A DNA stretch of 64,000 nt, taken from Pseudomonas sp. CHM02. Its GTDB lineage: Bacteria > Pseudomonadota > Gammaproteobacteria > Pseudomonadales > Pseudomonadaceae. Under the pieces are notes generated by a model. That model saw only the letters and a program-made list of their open reading frames with translations, searched no databases and was not told the DNA's origin. The position numbers were made by a program, and so were the translations under genes. Location: positions 1 to 64,000 of the forward strand of contig NZ_JFCA01000034.1 in assembly GCF_000612585.1 (NCBI RefSeq). The letters are read 5' to 3'. This document shows, piece after piece, positions 9,661 through 18,485 of this stretch (positions are counted from its first letter, which is position 1; each line of letters opens with the position of its first letter).

Positions 9661-11364
9661 ATGTCCCAAGAATACGATTACATCATTGTGGGTGCCGGCT
9701 CCGCCGGTAACACCCTGGCGACCCGTCTGACCGAAGACGAAGGCGTCACCGTCCTGCTGCTGGAAGCCGGTGGCCCGGACTACCGTTTCGACTTCCGTAC
9801 CCAGATGCCAGCCGCCCTGGCCTTCCCACTCCAAGGCCGCCGCTACAACTGGGCCTACGAGACCGATCCAGAGCCACACATGGACGGCCGCCGGATGGAA
9901 TGCGGTCGCGGCAAGGGCCTGGGTGGTTCTTCGCTGATCAACGGCATGTGCTACATCCGTGGCAACGCCATGGACTACGACAACTGGGCGAAGCTGCCAG
10001 GCCTGGAAAACTGGACCTACCTCGACTGCCTGCCGTATTTCCGCAAGGCCGAAACCCGCGACATCGGCCCGAACGACTGGCACGGCGGCGATGGCCCGGT
10101 CAGCGTGACCACGCCCAAAGCCGGCAATAACCCACTGTTCCACGCCATGGTCGAAGCCGGCGTGCAGGCCGGTTACCCGCGCACCGAAGACTTGAACGGC
10201 TACCAGCAGGAAGGCTTCGGCCCGATGGACCGTACCGTCACGCCAAAAGGCCGTCGCGCCAGCACCGCGCGCGGTTACCTGGACACCGCCAAGAAGCGCT
10301 CCACCCTGACCATCGTCACCCACGCCCTCACCGACAAAGTGTTGTTCGAAGGCAAGCGTGCCGTGGGCGTGCGTTACCTGATCGGTGCTGCCGAAGAGCG
10401 CGTTGAAGCCCGCGCCCGTAAAGAAGTGCTGGTGTGCAGCGGCGCGATCGCTTCGCCGCAACTGCTGCAACGCTCCGGTGTCGGCCCGGCCAAACTGCTG
10501 GAAAGCCTCGATATCCCGGTGGTCCATGACCTGCCAGGCGTCGGCGAAAACCTGCAGGACCACCTTGAGCTGTACCTGCAATACGCGTGCACCCAGCCCG
10601 TGTCGCTGTACCCGTCGCTGCTCTGGTACAACCAACCGGCGATCGGCGCCGAATGGCTGTTCAACGGCACCGGCATCGGCGCCAGCAACCAGTTCGAAGC
10701 GGGCGGTTTCATCCGTACCCGTGAAGAGTTCGAGTGGCCGAACATCCAGTACCACTTCCTGCCGGTAGCGATTAACTACAACGGCAGCAACGGTGTGAAA
10801 GAGCACGGTTTCCAGGCGCACATGGGCTCCATGCGTTCGCCAAGCCGTGGCCGCGTGCAACTGAAGTCGAAGAACCCACGGGACTACCCGAGCATCCTCT
10901 TCAACTACATGGCCACCGAGCAGGACTGGCAGGAATTCCGCGACGGCATCCGCCTGACCCGTGAAATCATGGCCCAGCCGGCACTCGACCAGTACCGTGG
11001 CCGCGAGATCAGCCCCGGCATTGACGTGCAAACCGATGAGCAACTGGACAAGTTCATCCGCGAGCACGCCGAGACCGCGTTCCACCCGTCCTGCTCGTGC
11101 AAGATGGGCACCGACGAAATGGCGGTCGTCGATGGCGAAGGCCGCGTGCATGGCATGCAGGGTCTGCGTGTGGTCGACGCATCGATCATGCCGATCATCA
11201 CCACCGGCAACCTGAACGCGCCGACGATCATGATCGCCGAGAAAATCGCCGACAAGATCCGTGGCCGCCAGCCGCTGCCGCGCAGCACCGCCGACTACTA
11301 CGTGGCCGGCGATGCGCCGGTGCGTGGCAAGCCGATGCGTGAAGTGGGCCCGACTGCGCAGTAA
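9661..11364 (+). CDS. betA: Choline dehydrogenase (GMC oxidoreductase)
   Basis: FAD enzyme, membrane-associated in the family, that oxidises choline to betaine aldehyde; 567 residues. The FAD-binding motif YIIVGAGSAGNTLATRL is at the N-terminus, GMC signature regions follow (GRGKGLGGSSLINGMCYIRG and GAIASPQLLQRSGVG), and the C-terminal active-site histidine region FHPSCSCKMG is intact. The ATG at 9661 follows AGAGGGTG. It is last in betIBA, 117 bases after betB. Confidence 0.96.
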   Translation: MSQEYDYIIVGAGSAGNTLATRLTEDEGVTVLLLEAGGPDYRFDFRTQMPAALAFPLQGRRYNWAYETDPEPHMDGRRMECGRGKGLGGSSLINGMCYIRGNAMDYDNWAKLPGLENWTYLDCLPYFRKAETRDIGPNDWHGGDGPVSVTTPKAGNNPLFHAMVEAGVQAGYPRTEDLNGYQQEGFGPMDRTVTPKGRRASTARGYLDTAKKRSTLTIVTHALTDKVLFEGKRAVGVRYLIGAAEERVEARARKEVLVCSGAIASPQLLQRSGVGPAKLLESLDIPVVHDLPGVGENLQDHLELYLQYACTQPVSLYPSLLWYNQPAIGAEWLFNGTGIGASNQFEAGGFIRTREEFEWPNIQYHFLPVAINYNGSNGVKEHGFQAHMGSMRSPSRGRVQLKSKNPRDYPSILFNYMATEQDWQEFRDGIRLTREIMAQPALDQYRGREISPGIDVQTDEQLDKFIREHAETAFHPSCSCKMGTDEMAVVDGEGRVHGMQGLRVVDASIMPIITTGNLNAPTIMIAEKIADKIRGRQPLPRSTADYYVAGDAPVRGKPMREVGPTAQ

Positions 11365-11375
11365 CTGAAGCACTG

Positions 11376-11505
11376 TTGTGGTGAGCGAGCTTGCTCGCGC
11401 TGGAGTGCGAAGCGCTCCCAAGATTTTCAGGGCCGCTGCGCGGCCCAGCGCGGGGCAAGCCCGCTCACCACAACAAACCCGCTCACCACAATAAGCTCAA
11501 GCCAC
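11376..11505. repeat. Family-2 repeat, full copy with a trailing partial unit
   Basis: The left arm TGTGGTGAGCGAGCTTGCTCGC pairs with the right arm GCGGGGCAAGCCCGCTCACCAC. Between them are two GC-rich inner hairpins (GAGTGCGAAGCGCTC and GGCCGCTGCGCGGCC). A second short piece, CCCGCTCACCACAA, follows in tandem. It lies downstream of betA and may act as a mRNA 3' structure. Confidence 0.8.
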
Positions 11506-11592
11506 ACAAGTGCTCGCCTTTCCTTGATCAGCTCACAGCCCAGGCCTACTCTGTTTGCCTGCCCGCGCCGAGCCGCCCACAAGGAAGGCCCC

Positions 11593-13035
11593 ATGTTCGA
11601 CCACCACGCCACACTCAAAAAGCATTTCAGTGCCCTGCGCACCACCGCCGATTTCTTCTCGCTGCGTTACGTACGCGAATCCGGCCAATACCTGGCCGTA
11701 CGCAAGAACGTCGCCGAACCACCCCACCTGAACCACGACGAAGGCGCCATGCTCACCGTGCGTTTGAATGGCGTGGAAGCCTATGCCGCGACCAACGACA
11801 TTTCCCTGCCAGGCTTGCAAGCTGCCCTTGAGCGTGCCGAACAGCAAGCCCGCCTGATCAAGCCCCATGCCCTGCTCGACCTGCGCGATCAACCCGTTTC
11901 CAGCGATGTCGCCGACTACCTGTCACCCAACCTTGCCCAGACCTTCGCGTCCCTGAGCGACTGCTACCAGTTGCTCGGCGATGAGTCCGCTGCCGTGCCC
12001 CAGGACGAGCGCCTGGTGAGCTGGGAAGTCAGCCTCGGCCTGACCCAGGTCGAGCAGATCTACCTCAACAGTGCCGGTGCCGAGTTGCGCCAGGCCCAGC
12101 GTTTTGTATTCCCCGGCGTCAATGTCACCGCCTACGACGGCAACGACAGCCAGTCGCGCACTTTCGGCGGTACCAACTTCGGCCAACAAGGTGGCTTCGA
12201 TGTGATCGATCGCTTCGGCCTGGTCGGCGCCGCGCCGCGCATTGCCGACGAAGCCCTGCAACTGCTGCTGGCACCGAACACGCCCCAGGGCCCACGCGAC
12301 CTGTTGCTGATGCCCGACCAGATGATCCTGCAGATCCACGAATCCATCGGCCACCCGCTGGAACTCGACCGCATCCTCGGCGATGAGCGTAATTACGCGG
12401 GCACCAGCTTCGTCAAGGCCGAGGACTTCGGCCACCTGCAATACGGCTCACCCTTGCTCAACGTGACCTTCGACCCGGACATTCCCGAACAACTGGCCAG
12501 CTACAGCCATGACGACGACGGCACCGCCGCCAGCAAGCAATTCCTGATCCGCGAAGGGTTGCTGCTCAAGCCGCTGGGCGGTGCGCTGTCGCAGTTCCGT
12601 TCCGGCATGGGCGGCGTGGCCAACAGCCGTGCCAGCAGTTGGAACCGCCCGCCGATCGACCGCATGGCCAACCTGAATATCGAAGCCGGTGACAAGAGCC
12701 TGGCGCAACTGGTTGGCGGCATCGAAAGCGGCATCCTGATGTCGACCAACCGCTCGTGGTCCATCGATGACGCGCGCAATAAATTCCAGTTCGGCTGCGA
12801 GTGGGGCCAGTTGATTGAAAACGGCGAGCTCAAGGGCGTGGTGAAAAACCCCAACTACCGGGCGATTTCCGCGCAGTTCTGGCGCAACCTCAGCGCCGTG
12901 GGCGACGCCAGCACTTTCAAGGTCCTGGGCACGCCGAACTGCGGCAAGGGTGAGCCCAACCAGGTCATCCGCGTCGGCCATGCATCGCCGGCCTGTGTAT
13001 TCAGTGACATTGACGTATTCGGAGGAGATGCCTGA
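11593..13035 (+). CDS. TldD/PmbA-family metalloprotease, TldD-like subunit
   Basis: 480 residues. It carries the TldD zinc motif HExxxH as HESIGH, followed by PLELDRILGDERNYAGTSFV, and the late cysteine region PNCGKGEP. TldD pairs with a TldE partner to form a heterodimeric protease that acts on small unfolded or modified peptides. The partner is the next gene, overlapping by one base (TGATG at 13033-13037). The canonical Pseudomonas tldD lies elsewhere by established synteny, so this is probably a paralogous pair; no precursor peptide is visible nearby. ATG 11593 follows AAGGAAGG. Confidence 0.88.
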   Translation: MFDHHATLKKHFSALRTTADFFSLRYVRESGQYLAVRKNVAEPPHLNHDEGAMLTVRLNGVEAYAATNDISLPGLQAALERAEQQARLIKPHALLDLRDQPVSSDVADYLSPNLAQTFASLSDCYQLLGDESAAVPQDERLVSWEVSLGLTQVEQIYLNSAGAELRQAQRFVFPGVNVTAYDGNDSQSRTFGGTNFGQQGGFDVIDRFGLVGAAPRIADEALQLLLAPNTPQGPRDLLLMPDQMILQIHESIGHPLELDRILGDERNYAGTSFVKAEDFGHLQYGSPLLNVTFDPDIPEQLASYSHDDDGTAASKQFLIREGLLLKPLGGALSQFRSGMGGVANSRASSWNRPPIDRMANLNIEAGDKSLAQLVGGIESGILMSTNRSWSIDDARNKFQFGCEWGQLIENGELKGVVKNPNYRAISAQFWRNLSAVGDASTFKVLGTPNCGKGEPNQVIRVGHASPACVFSDIDVFGGDA

Positions 13036-14351
13036 TGAATAACTTCAAGGCATTGGTGGAGTGGCTCAAGCAAGCCATCACCGACAAGGAACAATTTCAC
13101 CTGGGCTACGCCGCCGAAGCGTCCGAGTTCGTGCGCTTCAACCATGCGAAGGTGCGCCAGGCCGGGCAAGTGCAACAGGCCAGCCTCAACTTGAAGCTGA
13201 TCAACGACGGTCGCCATGCCGACCTCGCCATTACCCTGGCTGGTGAACCGGAACTGGATCGCCAGCGCCTTGCCGAAGGCCTGCAGCAACTGCGCGAAAC
13301 CCTGCCGTTGCTGCCCCACGATCCGTACCTGTTGCTCAACCACAACGCCTGGCAAAGCCACAACGAACAAGCCCGTCCCCTGCCGGCACTGGCCCAGGTA
13401 CTGGAAGAAATCAGCCAGGCGGCCGAAGGCGTCGACCTGGTCGGCTTCTACGCCGCCGGCCCGATCAGCCGTGGCTTTGCCAGTTCGAATGGGGCATTTG
13501 GCTGGCATCAGGCCAACAGCTTCAACTTCGACTTCAGTCTGTTCCACGCCAATGGCGAAGCCGTGAAGGCCAGCTATGCCGGCGACGCATGGAACAGCGC
13601 CGAGTTCGCCCGCCGCCTTCAACAGACCCGTGAACAGCTCGAGTTTCTGGGCCGGCCGCTGCACAAGCTGGCGCCCGGCGCCTATCGCGCCTACCTGGCC
13701 CCGGCAGCGCTGGAGGAAATCATCAGCATCATCACCTGGGGTGGTTTTTCCGCCCAGGCCATCGCCAGCAAAGGCAGCTCGCTGCAACGGCTGTACGCCG
13801 GCGAACAACACCTCAGCCCGCTGGTGACGGTGACCGAACAGATCAGCGGCTCCCTGAGCCAGGCATTCTCCACCGAAGGCTACCCACGCAATGATGTCAC
13901 GCTGATCAATGCGGGCCAGGCCGACGGCCAACTGGTGAACTCGCGCAGCGCCGCCGAATATGGCCTGAGCACCAACGGCGCCAGCAGTGATGAGTCGCCC
14001 AGCGCTCTGCAAATGGCCGCAGGCAACCTGGCCCAGGCCGATATCCTCAAGCAGTTGGGCACCGGGCTGTACATCAGCAACCTGTGGTACCTGAACTACT
14101 CCGACCTGCCGGCCGCCCGCCTGACCGGCATGACGCGCTTCGCCACGTTCTGGGTGGAAGACGGCGAGATCAAGGCGCCGGTCAGCACGATGCGCTTTGA
14201 TGACAGTGTCTACAACCTGCTCGGTTCGCAGTTGGAAGCCCTGACCGCTGATCGGGAACTGCTGCTGTCCGCCAGTACGTACAGCCAGCGCAACACCGCC
14301 TCCAACCTGCTGCCGGGCGCCCTGGTCAAACGCCTGACCTTAACCTTGTAA
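13035..14351 (+). CDS. TldD/PmbA-family protein, TldE-like subunit
   Basis: 438 residues, PmbA/TldE side of the family. It shares the fold of the preceding protein but has no HExxxH, as expected for the non-catalytic partner. Family-typical stretches include LAPAALEEIISIITWGGFSAQAIASKGSS and GLYISNLWYLNYSDLPAARLTGMTR near the C-terminus. GGAGGAG (13021-13027) precedes ATG 13035, which overlaps the upstream stop, so it is co-translated. The substrate of this pair cannot be read from the sequence. Confidence 0.86.
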   Translation: MNNFKALVEWLKQAITDKEQFHLGYAAEASEFVRFNHAKVRQAGQVQQASLNLKLINDGRHADLAITLAGEPELDRQRLAEGLQQLRETLPLLPHDPYLLLNHNAWQSHNEQARPLPALAQVLEEISQAAEGVDLVGFYAAGPISRGFASSNGAFGWHQANSFNFDFSLFHANGEAVKASYAGDAWNSAEFARRLQQTREQLEFLGRPLHKLAPGAYRAYLAPAALEEIISIITWGGFSAQAIASKGSSLQRLYAGEQHLSPLVTVTEQISGSLSQAFSTEGYPRNDVTLINAGQADGQLVNSRSAAEYGLSTNGASSDESPSALQMAAGNLAQADILKQLGTGLYISNLWYLNYSDLPAARLTGMTRFATFWVEDGEIKAPVSTMRFDDSVYNLLGSQLEALTADRELLLSASTYSQRNTASNLLPGALVKRLTLTL

Positions 14352-14362
14352 ATACAAAACCC

Positions 14363-14390
14363 TTGTGGGAGCAAGCCCGCTCCCACATTG
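14363..14390. repeat. Collapsed REP hairpin, possible terminator
   Basis: TGTGGGAGC and GCTCCCACA flank a six-base loop and are followed by a T-containing tail. It looks like a deleted REP pair that kept only the outermost arm bases. It sits 12 bases after the TldE-like stop. Confidence 0.6.
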
Positions 14391-14469
14391 TCTTGCGGTT
14401 ACTTCCGACACCTCGACTCAATCCGTCCTACCGTCAAGTCCCATCTCACGCTTGCTCCAGCGTGCTCAG

Positions 14470-14498
14470 TTGTCGCTCTTAAAAAACCTCGCTATAAG
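14470..14498 (+). promoter_or_regulatory. Candidate sigma70 promoter of rhlA
   Basis: TTGTCG (14470-14475) and TATAAG (14493-14498) are separated by exactly 17 bases, about 70 bases ahead of the rhlA start. I found no las/rhl-type lux box upstream, unlike the quorum-controlled P. aeruginosa promoter. Confidence 0.5.
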
Positions 14499-14570
14499 GG
14501 TTGCTGGCCCCCCGCCACCCCACCCACGAGAGCACGACCTTGCCCGGGAAGGGCAAGCTGGAGCGTTGAC

Positions 14571-15461
14571 ATGAACCATGGAAGTTTTGTCATTGAAAAG
14601 CTGTTCAAGCACTACAACGTTCATGTTGAGCAGCTGGGAAACGATTCGGAAAAAAAGACCGTGCTGATGGTCAACGGCGCGCTGTCCACCACGCGCTCAT
14701 TTGCTCGTACCAGCAAATGCCTGGCGGAGCATTTCAACGTGTTGCTGTTCGACCTGCCGTTCTCCGGCTATTCGCGCGAACACAACACTGACCTGGACCT
14801 GGTCACCAAGGATGACGAGGTGCAAATGCTGCGCGCCCTGGTCGAGCGTTTCCAGGTCAACCACCTGGTGTCGGCCTCCTGGGGCGGCATCTCGACGCTG
14901 CTGACCCTGGCGCACAACCCGCCATCCATCGAAAGCTCGGTGGTGATGGCCCTGGCACCCAACCTCAACCAAGCCATGCTCGACTATGTGGAGCGCGTGC
15001 GCGTGTTGATCGAGGCAGATGACAAGTCTGCCGTCGGCCACTTGCTCAACGAGACCGTGGGCAAGTACCTGTCGCCCCGACTCAAGCGCAACAACCACCG
15101 GCACTTGTCGACCATGGCCACCACCGAATACCGCCAGGCACGTTTTCATATCCACCAGGTGCTGGCCTTGGGCGATGGCAACTACCTGCCGGCCCTCAGG
15201 CAGATTGAAACACCGGTGCACTTTCTCAACGGCGCATTGGACGAATACACCCCCGCCGCAGAGGCAAAGGTGTTCAAGCAGTACGTGGGGCGCAGCAGCT
15301 TTGCCGTGGCCGAACATACTGGCCACTTGCTCGACCTGGAGTCACGCGAAGCGGCGTTGGCGGTACACCGCGCACTGTTGGATTTCCTGGTGGGCGAGCA
15401 CGCTGCGTTGTCGGATTTAGACGAACCGCCAGTGGGAAAAGGAGCGACGGATGGCGCATAA
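14571..15461 (+). CDS. rhlA: RhlA-type HAA synthase (3-(3-hydroxyalkanoyloxy)alkanoate synthase)
   Basis: RhlA joins two 3-hydroxyacyl groups into the HAA lipid, itself a surfactant and the precursor of rhamnolipids. The 296-residue protein matches P. aeruginosa RhlA along its whole length: SFARTSKCLAEHFNV, LVSASWGGISTL, LNQAMLDYVER, HLLNETVGKYL. The alpha/beta-hydrolase triad is visible as Ser103, Asp224 and His252. ATG 14571 follows CTGGAG and gives the expected N-terminus. The rhamnosyltransferase gene rhlB is not next to it. Instead an exporter gene follows after 36 bases, so HAA itself or another glycolipid made elsewhere may be the product. Confidence 0.9.
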   Translation: MNHGSFVIEKLFKHYNVHVEQLGNDSEKKTVLMVNGALSTTRSFARTSKCLAEHFNVLLFDLPFSGYSREHNTDLDLVTKDDEVQMLRALVERFQVNHLVSASWGGISTLLTLAHNPPSIESSVVMALAPNLNQAMLDYVERVRVLIEADDKSAVGHLLNETVGKYLSPRLKRNNHRHLSTMATTEYRQARFHIHQVLALGDGNYLPALRQIETPVHFLNGALDEYTPAAEAKVFKQYVGRSSFAVAEHTGHLLDLESREAALAVHRALLDFLVGEHAALSDLDEPPVGKGATDGA

Positions 15462-15497
15462 TCGCCAACACATAGCCTGCTAACAAAAAGGTTTTCC

Positions 15498-16925
15498 ATG
15501 CCGAACCGCGTTCCGCTCGATGCCAAGACCGCCCGCTGGCTCCCCTGGGTGGTCGCGATTGCCTTCTTCATGCAGTCGCTGGACGGGACGATCCTCAACA
15601 CGGCATTGCCGGCCATGGCCCGGGACCTCGCGGAAAACCCGCTGCGCATGCAAGGGGTGGTGATCGCCTACATGCTCACCGTCGCCTTGCTGATCCCGGC
15701 CTCGGGCTGGATCGCCGATCGCTTCGGCACCAAGAGAATCTTCTTCGGCGCGATCATGCTGTTCAGCATTGGTTCGCTGCTGTGCGCCTTGTCCAGCAGC
15801 CTGACCATGCTGGTGGGCGCACGAGTCATCCAGGGCCTGGGGGGCGCGTTGATGCTGCCGGTCGGGCGGCTGGTGGTGCTACGTGCGTATCCACGTTCCG
15901 AACTGGTGCGCATCATGGGCTTCATTACCATCCCTGGCCTGCTCGGCCCGCTGCTGGGCCCGACCATGGGCGGCTGGATGGTGCAATACCTGACCTGGCA
16001 CTGGATCTTCCTGATCAACCTGCCGGTGGGCATGGTCGGCTGTTATGCCGTGTGGAAACTGATCCCCGACCTGCGCGGCAGCGAACGCACGCGCTTTGAT
16101 GGCATCGGGTTTCTCTTGTTTGGCGCGGCGATGGTGCTGATCACCATCGCCATGGAAGGCCTGGGCGAACTGCACCTGCCGCACCTGCGGGTGATGTTGC
16201 TGCTGTTCGGCGGGCTGGCGTGCCTGGCGGCCTATTGGTTGCGGGCCGGGCATATCGATACCCCCCTGTTTTCGCCGGTGCTGTTCAGGACCCGCACCTT
16301 TGCCGTGGGTATTCTCGGCAACCTGTTCGCACGGCTGGGCAGTGGCGCCCTGCCGTTCCTGGTGCCGCTGCTGTTGCAGGTGGCGCTGGGTTATTCACCG
16401 TCGGAAGCCGGCATGAGCATGTTGCCCCTGGCGGCAGCGGCGATGTTCGCCAAATCCATCGCCCGCACGCTGATCGAACGCCTCGGCTACCGCATCGTGC
16501 TCACCGGCAATACGCTGGCGCTGGGCATCATGCTGGCCAGCATGGGCCTGGTCAGCGAGCACACGCCCTACCCGCTGCTGTTGTGCATGCTGGCGGTGCT
16601 GGGGGCGATCAACTCCCTGCAATTCACGGCGATGAACACCGTCACCCTGATCGACCTCGACGACGCCCAGGCCAGCAGCGGCAACAGTTTGCTGTCGGTG
16701 GTGGCGCAGTTGTCCCTCAGCCTGGGCGTAGCCTGCGCCGGTGCGCTGCTTGGCGGCTTCACCGCCGAAACCGGCAATGACGGTGTGGAAAGCGTACTCG
16801 GTGCGTTCCAGTTGACCTTCCTCACCGTGGGCATCATGGCGATGCTGGCGGCGGCGATCTTCCTGCAATTGTCGCCAACCGACGGCAAACGGGTGGTCAG
16901 CCGCGAGCACGACATCGAGCATTAA
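15498..16925 (+). CDS. MFS exporter, DHA2 (EmrB/QacA) type
   Basis: 475 residues with about 14 hydrophobic segments. DHA2 features are present: the early motif SLDGTILNTALPAMARDL, the motif A loop GWIADRFGTKRIF, and the motif C region GPLLGPTMGGWMVQYLTWHWIFLINLPVG. These proteins export hydrophobic compounds using the proton gradient. It is transcribed with rhlA, 36 bases downstream. By analogy with the MFS gene PA1131 that sits with rhlC in P. aeruginosa, a role in HAA or glycolipid export is plausible; the sequence does not prove it. Confidence 0.88.
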   Translation: MPNRVPLDAKTARWLPWVVAIAFFMQSLDGTILNTALPAMARDLAENPLRMQGVVIAYMLTVALLIPASGWIADRFGTKRIFFGAIMLFSIGSLLCALSSSLTMLVGARVIQGLGGALMLPVGRLVVLRAYPRSELVRIMGFITIPGLLGPLLGPTMGGWMVQYLTWHWIFLINLPVGMVGCYAVWKLIPDLRGSERTRFDGIGFLLFGAAMVLITIAMEGLGELHLPHLRVMLLLFGGLACLAAYWLRAGHIDTPLFSPVLFRTRTFAVGILGNLFARLGSGALPFLVPLLLQVALGYSPSEAGMSMLPLAAAAMFAKSIARTLIERLGYRIVLTGNTLALGIMLASMGLVSEHTPYPLLLCMLAVLGAINSLQFTAMNTVTLIDLDDAQASSGNSLLSVVAQLSLSLGVACAGALLGGFTAETGNDGVESVLGAFQLTFLTVGIMAMLAAAIFLQLSPTDGKRVVSREHDIEH

Positions 16926-17007
16926 CAGGCTTCTCGTCTAGAACTTGCGGGGAAATTCCCACGAGACTGGTACACTGCGCGACATTTTGTTTTGCAGAGC
17001 CAGTCCC

Positions 17008-18393
17008 GTGACTACCATCGCCACCGCTTTTAATACTTTGCCCCTGTCCGCCGCCATGCTGGCTAACCTCGACTCGCTGGGTTACGTCGAGATGACGCAG
17101 ATCCAGGCGCAAAGCTTGCCGGTGATCCTCAAAGGGCTGGACCTGATTGCCCAGGCCAAGACCGGCAGCGGCAAGACCGCGGCGTTCGGCATCGGCCTGT
17201 TGAACCCGATCAACCCGCGCTACTTCGGCTGCCAGGCCCTGGTGATGTGCCCGACCCGTGAGCTGGCCGACCAGGTCGCCAAGGAAATCCGCCGCCTGGC
17301 CCGTGCCGAAGACAACATCAAGGTACTGACCCTGTGCGGCGGCGTGTCCCTCGGCCCGCAGATCGCCTCCCTGGAACACGGTGCCCACGTCATCGTCGGT
17401 ACACCGGGCCGTATCCAGCAGCACCTGCGCAAAGGTTCGCTGGTGCTGGACGGCCTCAACACGCTGATCCTCGATGAAGCCGACCGCATGCTCGACATGG
17501 GCTTCTACGACGCCATCGAAGACATCATCAGCAAGACCCCGCCGCGCCGCCAGACCCTGCTGTTCTCGGCCACCTACCCGGTGAGCATCAAGCAGCTTGC
17601 TTCCAAGTTCATGCGCGCGCCGCAGCAAGTGAAGGCCGAAGCCTTCCACTCCGATGACCAGATCGAGCAGCGCTTCTACGAGATTTCCCCGGAAGAGCGC
17701 ATGGACGCGGTGACCAAGGTCCTGGCGCACTTCCGCCCGGCCTCCTGCGTAGCGTTCTGCTTCACCAAGCAGCAAGTGCAGGAAACCGTGGATCACCTGA
17801 CGTCCAAGGGCATTTCCGCCGTCGGCCTGCATGGCGACCTGGAACAGCGCGACCGTGACCAGGTGCTGGCGATGTTTGCCAACCGCAGCACGTCGGTGCT
17901 CGTCGCCACCGACGTCGCCGCCCGTGGTCTGGATATCGACTCGCTGGACATGGTGATCAACGTCGAACTGGCCCGCGATTCGGAAATCCATATCCACCGT
18001 GTCGGCCGTACCGGTCGCGCCGGTGAGACCGGCATCGCCATCAGCCTCGTGGCCCCGTCCGAAGCGCACCGTGCCCAGGCCATCGAGCAACTGCAGAAGT
18101 CGCCACTGAACTGGGACCAACTGGACAACCTCAAGCCGCAAAGCGGTGGTCCGTTGCTGCCGCAGATGAGCACCTTGTGCATCGCTGCCGGCCGTAAAGA
18201 CAAGGTTCGCCCGGGCGACATCCTCGGCGCGTTGACCGGTGAAGCCGGCATCCCGGGCGCCCAGGTCGGCAAGATCGCGATCTTCGACTTCCAGGCTTTC
18301 GTGGCCGTGGAACGCGGGATCGCCAAGCAGGCACTGCAGCGCTTGAACGACGGCAAGATCAAAGGCCGTTCGTTGCGCGTGCGCATCCTGTAA
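17008..18393 (+). CDS. dbpA: ATP-dependent RNA helicase DbpA
   Basis: DEAD-box helicase of large ribosomal subunit assembly, 461 residues. Motif I is AKTGSGKT, motif II DEAD (LILDEADRMLDMGF), motif III SAT, motif VI HRVGRTGRAG. The C-terminal domain (about 385-461, ILGALTGEAGIPGAQVGKIAIFDFQAFVAV) is the DbpA RNA-binding domain that targets 23S rRNA hairpin 92. The start is a GTG at 17008, chosen because VTTIATAFNTLPLS fits the family N-terminus; its ribosome site is weak. A TACACT -10-like box lies at 16971-16976. Confidence 0.93.
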   Translation: MTTIATAFNTLPLSAAMLANLDSLGYVEMTQIQAQSLPVILKGLDLIAQAKTGSGKTAAFGIGLLNPINPRYFGCQALVMCPTRELADQVAKEIRRLARAEDNIKVLTLCGGVSLGPQIASLEHGAHVIVGTPGRIQQHLRKGSLVLDGLNTLILDEADRMLDMGFYDAIEDIISKTPPRRQTLLFSATYPVSIKQLASKFMRAPQQVKAEAFHSDDQIEQRFYEISPEERMDAVTKVLAHFRPASCVAFCFTKQQVQETVDHLTSKGISAVGLHGDLEQRDRDQVLAMFANRSTSVLVATDVAARGLDIDSLDMVINVELARDSEIHIHRVGRTGRAGETGIAISLVAPSEAHRAQAIEQLQKSPLNWDQLDNLKPQSGGPLLPQMSTLCIAAGRKDKVRPGDILGALTGEAGIPGAQVGKIAIFDFQAFVAVERGIAKQALQRLNDGKIKGRSLRVRIL

Positions 18394-18485
18394 CACTCTC
18401 CGATCCAATGTGTGTGTGGCTCACCACAACAGCCCTCTCCCACATTCAATTGCATTTCATATCAAGTTTCTGTGAGGACAAAGCT

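Noticed and set aside
14352..14570. A quorum-sensing lux box ahead of rhlA, as in P. aeruginosa
   Set aside because: No dyad resembling a las/rhl box was found; a sigma70-type promoter with a 17-base spacer explains the region.
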